This document shows positions 7,602 through 13,067 of a stretch of DNA of 15,122 nucleotides, one piece after another. Source of the DNA: Oscillibacter sp. (lineage in GTDB: Bacteria > Bacillota > Clostridia > Oscillospirales > Oscillospiraceae); NCBI GenBank assembly GCA_003539495.1, contig DPPB01000026.1, positions 1 to 15,122 on the forward strand, written 5' to 3'. Each line of letters opens with the position of its first letter. Position 1 is the first letter of the stretch. Under the pieces are notes generated by a model that ran no database searches, was not told the DNA's origin, and saw only the letters and a program-made list of their open reading frames with translations. Position numbers and translations under genes: made by a program.

Positions 7602-9110
7602 TTACCCCAACGCTTCCTTCAGCACGGAGAGATTCTTCTCCATAACGGAAAGGTAGGTGGTGCCGTTTGCCACATCCTTGGAGGTGGTGGACTGCATGGA
7701 ATCCATGGTCAGCACCGTCTGATTCTTCCCGGCGGTGTTCTGAACGATGGTTTCCGCGATCCTGTGCTGTGCGCCCTCGATGGTCAGCACGCAGGGAAGT
7801 CCCAGCTCATCCACCTTCTTTGCAAGGAACGAAACGGTTTCAAAGCTGGCCTCGGTCTCGGCAGAGCAGCCCGCAAAGGCGGCATAGTAGCGCAGACCGT
7901 AATCGTCCACCAGATAACGGAACGGGAAACGGTCGCCAAACAAAACGGTCTTATGGGCCGCACCGTCCACGGCCGCCTTATAGTCTGCGTCAAGAGAAGC
8001 CAGCTTGTCCCTATACGCCGCGGCGTTGGCGATATAGGTGTTCTTGTTGTCGGGGTCGATGGCACACAGCGCGTCCGCAAGCGTCACGCAGAGTGTCTGG
8101 GCGTTCTTCAGGGACAGCCAGACGTGCTCGTCAGCTTCCTCCCCATGGTCATGCCCCATCAGCTCGTCAAGGATGTCCTCTACGGAAAGCGCATCCTTCG
8201 CAAAAAACGGATTGGTCTTGCCGCTCATCAGCGCATCGAAGCCGTCGTTGCCGAAGTAGGTATGGAAATGCTCCGCCTCGCCCGGCTCGTGACCGTGGTC
8301 GTTGAACTGCACATATTTGGGCGCATCGGCACTGGTGGTTTCAAACTGATAGCGGACGCTGCGGATCTTACCTTCGTCATCCAGCTTCGGCTGATAACCG
8401 GCATAGGTGTATTCAGCGGAAACGGTTTTTCCGTCTCCGTAAGTGAAGGTGATCGTGTTCCCGTTGATAGAGATCTTCTCGGCGTCGCATTGCCACGAAG
8501 CCTTATACTTTTCCAAATAGGTGTCCTTTGTGGTCGAGCTGTCCTCGTCCTCCTCCGCCCTGTGTTGGCAGAATTTGTCCAGGTCGCCGTTCAGCAGATA
8601 GGGGTGCAGGGACTTCCACGCACCGGCGAAATCCGAGAGGGTGCGATCCTTGATGTCATTCTCCGTGAGCTGTTCATCGTGGCTGTGACCGTGGTCGTGA
8701 CCGTCCTCCTGCATGCCCTCAACGGTCTCCTCCGTTTTCACGGAATCACCCAGCACCTCCAGCAGATTGATGACCTTCATGTTCTTGTTGGCGACGTTTT
8801 TCAGAGCGTTTTCCACCCAGCCGTCGGACTCGCCGCCCACATAGACAAACAGGTCGCAATCGGAGATCTTGACAATATCATCGGCGGTGGGCTGATAGCT
8901 GTGCAGGTCAACGCCGTTATCCAGCAGCATGGTGATCTCGGCGTTATCCGCCTTGTCGCCCAGGATCGCCCTGACCCAATCGTATTCGGGGAAGATGGTC
9001 GTGACGACCTTCAATTTGCCGGCTTTTCCGGTATCCTTCGGCTTTCCGCAGCCGGCAAGGACGCCGGCCAGCATCATAAGCGCAAGCAGCAGCGCAGTTA
9101 TCTTTTTCAT
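7602..9110 (-). CDS. znuA: Zinc-binding receptor lipoprotein with a ZinT domain nested inside a ZnuA fold
   Basis: 502 residues, lipoprotein signal with Cys21. The ZnuA-type N-lobe runs to about 135 with metal ligand His70. A His-rich segment (138-144) is followed by a ZinT/YodA-type domain (about 148-310): KDRTLSDFAGAW (154-165) and the zinc motif with His272, His281 and His283. A second His-rich segment (320-322) leads into DEHVW (His329, second ZnuA ligand) and the C-lobe to 502. At the usual third His position the sequence is GDRFPF (392-397), giving Arg394 with Asp393 beside it, a variant I recall from clostridial homologues. In AdcA of streptococci the ZinT domain is C-terminal; here it interrupts the ZnuA fold. 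Start ATG 9110: GGAGG (9123-9127) is 12 nt away, long, but no other in-frame start exists because a stop codon lies between. It captures zinc outside the membrane for ZnuBC. Confidence 0.93.
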   Translation of the reverse strand: MKKITALLLALMMLAGVLAGCGKPKDTGKAGKLKVVTTIFPEYDWVRAILGDKADNAEITMLLDNGVDLHSYQPTADDIVKISDCDLFVYVGGESDGWVENALKNVANKNMKVINLLEVLGDSVKTEETVEGMQEDGHDHGHSHDEQLTENDIKDRTLSDFAGAWKSLHPYLLNGDLDKFCQHRAEEDEDSSTTKDTYLEKYKASWQCDAEKISINGNTITFTYGDGKTVSAEYTYAGYQPKLDDEGKIRSVRYQFETTSADAPKYVQFNDHGHEPGEAEHFHTYFGNDGFDALMSGKTNPFFAKDALSVEDILDELMGHDHGEEADEHVWLSLKNAQTLCVTLADALCAIDPDNKNTYIANAAAYRDKLASLDADYKAAVDGAAHKTVLFGDRFPFRYLVDDYGLRYYAAFAGCSAETEASFETVSFLAKKVDELGLPCVLTIEGAQHRIAETIVQNTAGKNQTVLTMDSMQSTTSKDVANGTTYLSVMEKNLSVLKEALG

Positions 9111-9122
9111 AGACTATATGTA

Positions 9123-9127
9123 CCTCC
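9123..9127 (-). promoter_or_regulatory. Widely spaced ribosome binding site of the zinc receptor gene
   Basis: GGAGG is separated from the ATG (9110-9108) by 12 nt, longer than the usual 5-9. An in-frame stop in the spacer excludes any earlier start. The 8-mer TAGTCTAT that overlaps this start codon recurs inside the upstream structured leader. Confidence 0.6.
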
Positions 9128-9135
9128 AAATTATG

Positions 9136-9235
9136 ATAAGAACGTAAAATTGGGCGCAAAAATACAAGGGCAACGGCAACGCCGCAAGAGCCTATCCGAA
9201 AACGGATAGACTACACCCTTGTAAATAGTTCTTAT
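9136..9235 (-). promoter_or_regulatory. Nested inverted-repeat leader with internal terminator before the receptor gene
   Basis: Nested arms occupy almost the whole gap upstream of znuA. The outer pair is 9136-9143 with 9228-9235 (8 bp); the next is 9163-9170 with 9216-9223 (8 bp, TACAAGGG/CCCTTGTA). Inside these, read on the - strand, are a 10-bp hairpin with a UUUU loop (9189-9212, one G-U) and a small CGGC-GUU-GCCG hairpin (about 9174-9184). On the - strand the inner 8-bp closing stem is followed directly by TTTTT. This could be an intrinsic terminator or attenuator after the first two genes, or a three-way-junction leader RNA. I do not recognise it as a named riboswitch. Confidence 0.6.
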
Positions 9236-9532
9236 TTAATCTGAAAGCTTGACCTTGAGTGAAACCAGAGTAAACGTGCGGACAACCTCCGCGCAGGAGG
9301 AAATGACTCTGCACGGGGCATACCTGACCGCCGCGGCGAAAACCGCGGCAGCACCGGCAAGCCCAATGCTCTTGAGCAGAGTTTCACAGGCCTGCAGCTG
9401 GTGGCAGATGGCGCAGTCCTCGCCGGAGCAGTTATGGTTGGCTTCGACCGCAATATAGACAGCGGAGGACAGCATGACAGCAGCCAGCACGGCTGCCAGC
9501 AAGCCTGTGATTAAACGAGATTTTTTGGTCAT
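9236..9532 (-). CDS. Small Cys/His-rich membrane protein of the zinc regulon
   Basis: 98 residues with hydrophobic segments at about 8-30 and 53-70. Between them is a loop with His33, Cys35, Cys40, Cys43, His44 and Cys49, clearly dense in metal or disulfide ligands; Cys74 and Cys80 follow the second segment. A good GGAGG precedes ATG 9532, 21 bp after the zur stop, so it is probably co-transcribed with zur. I do not recognise a named family with certainty; the loop recalls the Cys/His loops of DUF2946-like small exported proteins. With an N-in orientation the ligand loop would face outside. A role in zinc sensing, storage or delivery to the receptor is inference from neighbours and ligands only. 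Confidence 0.75.
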   Translation of the reverse strand: MTKKSRLITGLLAAVLAAVMLSSAVYIAVEANHNCSGEDCAICHQLQACETLLKSIGLAGAAAVFAAAVRYAPCRVISSCAEVVRTFTLVSLKVKLSD

Positions 9533-9553
9533 AGCCTGTCCTCCTTCCGAATG

Positions 9554-9949
9554 TTATTCTTCCCTGCAATCCGCGCAGGTGCCATAGAGAACCGTGTTGG
9601 CGGCGTCCAGCGTGAATTGCTCACTCTGCGCCAGGTGCTTTGCAAACAGGGCGGCGTTGCCGCTTGCCATGTGAAAGGTCCTGCCGCATTTTACACAGCT
9701 CATGTGCAGCGCACCCTTGCAGCTTTCGGCGTCAAGGTACTGAAAGTAGACCTCCCGCGTGCCGCTCTTGCTGCTGCGCCGCACTTTTTCTTCCGCCTCT
9801 AACTGTGCAAGGTTCCGATATACGGCGCTGAGGCTGATTTTTTCATCCGCCAGTGCGTCCGCAATTTGCCGTGCGGACAGCAGCTCATCCGGGTGCCGGC
9901 TCAAATAGGCAAGCAGAGCCTTCCTCTGCTGCGTGCTGTAACTGGACAA
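9554..9949 (-). CDS. zur: Fur-family zinc uptake regulator
   Basis: 131 residues. A winged-helix DNA-binding domain (about 1-65) has recognition helix SLSAVYRNLAQLEAEEKV (39-56), followed by a dimerisation domain with two CxxC motifs, Cys85-Cys88 and Cys125-Cys128, forming the structural zinc site; Cys77, His82 and His93 are candidates for the sensing site. Zur rather than Fur or PerR is inferred from the zinc transporter genes behind it. The start is TTG at 9949: GGAGG (9959-9963) lies 9 nt upstream, no ATG or GTG in this frame lies nearby, and the next internal Met is deep in the protein. The promoter carries two candidate operators, so autoregulation is likely. First gene of the operon. 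Confidence 0.92.
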   Translation of the reverse strand: MSSYSTQQRKALLAYLSRHPDELLSARQIADALADEKISLSAVYRNLAQLEAEEKVRRSSKSGTREVYFQYLDAESCKGALHMSCVKCGRTFHMASGNAALFAKHLAQSEQFTLDAANTVLYGTCADCREE

Positions 9950-9967
9950 GTCACCACGCCTCCAATT

Positions 9968-9982
9968 TGCAATTCATTCGCA
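9968..9982 (-). promoter_or_regulatory. Candidate Zur operator 1, over the transcription start
   Basis: On the - strand the 15-mer reads TGCGAATGAATTGCA, an imperfect palindrome of form TGCnA-5-TnGCA that extends outward by one further matching base pair. It sits just downstream of the -10 box, where binding would block transcription of zur. Its similarity to operator 2 is the main evidence. Confidence 0.6.
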
Positions 9983-9986
9983 ATTC

Positions 9987-10015
9987 AGCATAACATGATG
10001 CCGCCTCGATGTCAA
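9987..10015 (-). promoter_or_regulatory. Sigma-A-type promoter of the zur operon
   Basis: On the - strand the -35 is TTGACA (10010-10015), spacer 17 bp, -10 TATGCT (9987-9992). This is a near-consensus vegetative promoter, about 30-40 bp upstream of the zur start, with transcription expected to begin near 9980. Confidence 0.8.
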
Positions 10016-10017
10016 TA

Positions 10018-10032
10018 TGCAAATTCGTCGCA
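10018..10032 (-). promoter_or_regulatory. Candidate Zur operator 2, upstream of the -35 box
   Basis: On the - strand it reads TGCGACGAATTTGCA, sharing the TGCGA and TGCA ends with operator 1. It starts 2 bp upstream of the -35 hexamer. Within each operator region a GCAA(A)TT half-site recurs at an 11-bp interval, about one helical turn. Confidence 0.55.
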
Positions 10033-10256
10033 AATTAGCCGTCAACGCGGATAGCTCCCGCTCCGCTGAAATGGACTGCGGCAGAGCGGAATAATCCGCG
10101 CTCCGTTTTCGGCGGCAAAAAGGCAGCGGCAAATGCCAGGTGAAAAAGCGGTAGAAAAACCTAAAAAGATATGCTAAACTTAAAAATAGTTAGTCAATGG
10201 ACAAGCTTAGATTTGTCTTATGAACAGTAGCTGTCAATTTGTTTTCATAATTCCGG

Positions 10257-10262
10257 TATGAT
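10257..10262 (+). promoter_or_regulatory. Possible -10 element for the M50 peptidase gene
   Basis: TATGAT lies 33 bp before the ATG at 10296. No good -35 is present at 17 bp; TGTCAA at 10232-10237 would give a 19-bp spacer. The rest of 10040-10256 between the divergent promoters holds nothing I can identify. Confidence 0.4.
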
Positions 10263-10295
10263 TGGAGATGCAGAAGAACCAATAATGGAGGTCTC

Positions 10296-11480
10296 ATGAC
10301 AAAAAAGAAAAAAGAGAAAACGGCACAGAACAAGGGACAATGGATTACTTACGTGGTTTTCATACTGACCGGTGCTGCCTGCGGCATATTCGTCCCGCTG
10401 CATATAGGTATGGCGGGTCAGTCTGAAAAAGGATTATTCTCGGATATTATGCCCTTTGTGCTGATGCTCATCGGTACATACGCCGCCATGCTGATTCAGC
10501 TCATTATCCATGAGGCAGGGCATTTGATCTTTGGCCTGATGACCGGCTACCGCTTCAGCTCTTTTCGGGTCGCAAATCTGATGTGGGTAAAGCTCGGCGG
10601 CCGCATACGATGTAGGAAGCTGCATATCGCCGGAACCGGCGGCCAATGCTTGATGATACCACCCGACTTGAAGGATGGGAAAATGCCGGTAATGCTGTAT
10701 AACTTCGGCGGTGCGATCATAAACCTGGCCACAGCCGTGCTTTGTGTGGGACTGTCTTTCCTCTGCTCCGCCCGTTCGCTGGGCTGGACGATCCTGATGA
10801 TCTTTGCGGTTATCGGGCTGGCCTTCGCCCTGATAAACGGTCTGCCCATTAAAATGGGGCCGGTAAACAATGATGGAAGGAACGCACTGGAGCTTTCCCG
10901 CAGTGAAGAGGCAACCCGGGCGTTCTGGATCCAGATGAAGGTAAATGAACAAATCGCAAAGGGACTTCGCTTAAAGGATATGCCCGATGAGTGGTTCAAA
11001 GTCCCCTCTGACGAGTCGATGAAAAACGGGATCGTAGCCACGACTGGCGTGCTGGCATGCAACCGGTTGATGGACCAGCAGCGGTTTGATGAAGCAGACG
11101 CGCTGATGAAACGGCTCCTCGCCCAGCAAAATGGGATCATTGGCTTATATCGTAATCTGATGGTATGCGACCAGATGTATGTGGAAATGATCTCGGAAAA
11201 CCGAAAGGAAATCCTGGACGAAATGCGGACAAGGGATCAGCTGAGGGTCATGAAGGCCATGAAAAAATACCCGTCGGTGCTGCGCACGGAATATGTGTAT
11301 GCACTGCTGGCTGAGCAAAACCCGAAGAAGGCTGAGAAGCTCATGGCGCAGTTTCGTCAATGCGCAAAATCCTATCCCTATCCCAGCGAGATCGAGGGTG
11401 AGCGGCATCTGATGGTGCTTGCAGCTGCGAAAATGACAGCACAGCAGGAACATACCCACGGAACGCAAACGGGAAACTAA
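10296..11480 (+). CDS. M50-family (site-2-protease-like) membrane metallopeptidase
   Basis: 394 residues. After a Lys-rich N-terminus come membrane segments at about 17-36, 50-70, 133-157 and 163-182. The zinc motif HEAGH (72-76) lies at a membrane boundary, and a second motif NGLPIKMGPVNNDGRN (181-196) resembles the N-x-x-P...DG motif of M50 enzymes, with Asp193 as likely third zinc ligand. From about 200 to 380 it is a soluble, helix-rich region, possibly TPR-like, predicted cytoplasmic. Family enzymes cut membrane proteins or peptides within the bilayer. No sigma/anti-sigma pair or peptide precursor is visible nearby, so the substrate is unknown. The gene is monocistronic, with GGAGG only 4 nt before the ATG. 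Confidence 0.82.
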   Translation: MTKKKKEKTAQNKGQWITYVVFILTGAACGIFVPLHIGMAGQSEKGLFSDIMPFVLMLIGTYAAMLIQLIIHEAGHLIFGLMTGYRFSSFRVANLMWVKLGGRIRCRKLHIAGTGGQCLMIPPDLKDGKMPVMLYNFGGAIINLATAVLCVGLSFLCSARSLGWTILMIFAVIGLAFALINGLPIKMGPVNNDGRNALELSRSEEATRAFWIQMKVNEQIAKGLRLKDMPDEWFKVPSDESMKNGIVATTGVLACNRLMDQQRFDEADALMKRLLAQQNGIIGLYRNLMVCDQMYVEMISENRKEILDEMRTRDQLRVMKAMKKYPSVLRTEYVYALLAEQNPKKAEKLMAQFRQCAKSYPYPSEIEGERHLMVLAAAKMTAQQEHTHGTQTGN

Positions 11481-11547
11481 TCGAGCCGCTTCCTGCGTAT
11501 CAAACCAGAAAAGCTCTTTCAGAGCAAAAGGATTTCATTACGAACAG

Positions 11548-11591
11548 CAGCTGACCCTCCGTATGCTTCAGTACATACGGAGGGTCAGCTG
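11548..11591. terminator. Perfect 18-bp hairpin, probable bidirectional terminator
   Basis: Arms 11548-11565 and 11574-11591 are exact reverse complements with an 8-nt loop. It lies between the convergent M50 and msrAB genes. No T-run flanks it on either strand. Same geometry as the hairpin at 5434-5479. Confidence 0.65.
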
Positions 11592-11658
11592 GCTTGTGCG
11601 GCCTGCTCAGTCGAGCGGGGGCTTTCTTTTCTGATGCGTCAACATATCCGTGCCCGGC

Positions 11659-12777
11659 CTATTTCTCAAACAAACTCAGGAGGTATCCGTAGCCCTCGGC
11701 CTCCATTTTCGCGTAAGGCACGAAGCGGAGGGCGGCGCTGTTGATGCAGTAGCGCACACCGTTGGGCGACTCCGGATCGCCGGTGAACACATGACCCAGA
11801 TGGGAGTCGCCGGCGCGGCTGCGCACCTCTGTGCGGCGCATGCCGTGGCTCAAGTCCTCCCGTTCCACCACAGCAGGACCCTCGATAGGCTTTGTAAAGG
11901 CAGGCCAGCCGCAGCCGCTTTCAAACTTATCCGTAGAGGAAAACAGCGGCTCGCCGGTGACGATGTCCACATAGATGCCCTTTTCAAACTTGTCCCAGAG
12001 CTCACCGGTGAAGGCGCGCTCCGTGCCGCTCTCCTGTGTGACGCGGTACTGCTCCGCCGTCAGCGTGTCCCGGATGGTCTCCGCCGCGGGCTTCCGGTAG
12101 TCGCCCGGATCGATGCGAAGCCTGGAGAACAGCTCCATCTCCGCCCGGGGGATGTGGCAGTAGCCGTTGGGGTTCTTTTCCAGGTAGTTCTGGTGGTACT
12201 CCTCGGCAGGATAATAGTTCTTGAGCGGGCCGATCTCCACGAAGAATTTCTCACTGCGGCCCCGCTCGATGTCCGCGATGCGCTTCACCGTTTCCCTGGC
12301 TTTGTCGTTGGTGTAGTACACGCCGGTCTGGTACTGGCTGCCCCGGTCGTTGCCCTGCCGGTTCTGCACCGTGGGGTCGATGACGTAGAAGTAAGCCAGC
12401 AGCAGCGCGTCGAGACTCACCTGCTCAGGGTCATACTCCACCCGCACAGTCTCCCGGAAGCCGGTGTCGCCCTTGCAGACGGTCTGGTAGGTAGCATCCG
12501 CCTCGCAGGTGCCGTTGGCGTAGCCGCTCTGGGCGTCGATGACGCCGGGGATAGATTGCATGAGCTGCTCCATGCCCCAGAAGCAGCCGCCTGCCAGATA
12601 GATGACATTTTCCGTGGTGTCCATATACATACCCTCCTCGCCGGACATATCCGAGGACTGTCCGGCCATGTCCGTTCCCTGCGTGTCCTTTTCCCGCAGT
12701 ATATGCTGCCGTCCTGCGGCGCAGCCGCTGAGCAGCAGTACCGAGGCGAAAAGAAGAGCCAATACGCTTCGATACAT
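11659..12777 (-). CDS. msrAB: Lipid-anchored MsrA-MsrB fusion, methionine sulfoxide reductase
   Basis: 372 residues. Signal peptide with lipobox ending at Cys19, a tether (20-56), an MsrA domain (about 57-235) with catalytic motif GCFWG (64-68, Cys65) and GYCH (Cys207, candidate resolving Cys), and an MsrB domain (about 240-365) with SGCGWPAF (Cys289, candidate recycling Cys), RAGDSHLGHVF (321-331) and RYCIN with catalytic Cys344. The zinc-binding CxxC pairs of many MsrB proteins are absent. Together the domains reduce both S- and R-methionine sulfoxide, here on the outer face of the membrane. Start ATG 12777 is preferred over an in-frame upstream start because GGAGG sits at proper distance and the signal peptide then begins correctly. 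Last gene of the operon; the upstream thioredoxin lipoprotein is the probable electron donor. Confidence 0.94.
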   Translation of the reverse strand: MYRSVLALLFASVLLLSGCAAGRQHILREKDTQGTDMAGQSSDMSGEEGMYMDTTENVIYLAGGCFWGMEQLMQSIPGVIDAQSGYANGTCEADATYQTVCKGDTGFRETVRVEYDPEQVSLDALLLAYFYVIDPTVQNRQGNDRGSQYQTGVYYTNDKARETVKRIADIERGRSEKFFVEIGPLKNYYPAEEYHQNYLEKNPNGYCHIPRAEMELFSRLRIDPGDYRKPAAETIRDTLTAEQYRVTQESGTERAFTGELWDKFEKGIYVDIVTGEPLFSSTDKFESGCGWPAFTKPIEGPAVVEREDLSHGMRRTEVRSRAGDSHLGHVFTGDPESPNGVRYCINSAALRFVPYAKMEAEGYGYLLSLFEK

Positions 12778-12807
12778 GACGTTTCCTCCTTTCAAGGGGA
12801 GCAAGGG

Positions 12808-13041
12808 TCACTCCGCCCCGTCGCCATCCTGCCCTTTGCCGCGGCCGGGCCGCAGGACGGTATACAGCAGCGACCCAAGGACGCAGCCGAAGCCGGTGGA
12901 GAGCCACGGGCTGGACGTAACGGCGCAGGTGCCTGTGGCGCAGCCCACATAGCGGTAGTACAGCCACCCTCCGGCACTGCCCACCAGAGGCAGGGCAATG
13001 ACGCGCAGAATGCTCGTCAGCTTACAGTTCTTTTTCTTCAT
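12808..13041 (-). CDS. Small two-cysteine membrane protein (DUF6132-like)
   Basis: 77 residues with two hydrophobic segments (about 11-28 and 47-63) joined by a short loop carrying Cys34 and Cys39 in the pattern YVGCATGTCAVTSSP. The loop pattern matches my memory of the DUF6132 family; no function is established for it. The basic N-terminus suggests N-in topology, placing the two cysteines outside or at the outer membrane face; Cys6 and Cys53 are additional. GGGAGG precedes ATG 13041, 26 bp after the thioredoxin gene stop and 30 bp before msrAB, so the three genes form one operon. A role in passing electrons across the membrane to the thioredoxin lipoprotein is inference. Confidence 0.8.
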   Translation of the reverse strand: MKKKNCKLTSILRVIALPLVGSAGGWLYYRYVGCATGTCAVTSSPWLSTGFGCVLGSLLYTVLRPGRGKGQDGDGAE

Positions 13042-13067
13042 AATAGCCTCCCTTTGAAGATATTGGA

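Noticed and set aside
6879..9209. Very long + strand open frame across the zinc transporter genes
   Set aside because: It is antisense to three clearly coding zinc genes with intact motifs; the open frame is a by-product of their GC-biased codon use.
9136..9235. The nested inverted repeat as a MITE or insertion-sequence remnant
   Set aside because: No convincing target-site duplication flanks the outer arms, and the internal T-run after the stem fits a leader or terminator better; not excluded without a genome-wide copy search.
9947..9957. GTG codons just upstream of the zur TTG as the true start
   Set aside because: They are out of frame with the protein; TTG at 9949 with GGAGG 9 nt upstream is the only suitable start.
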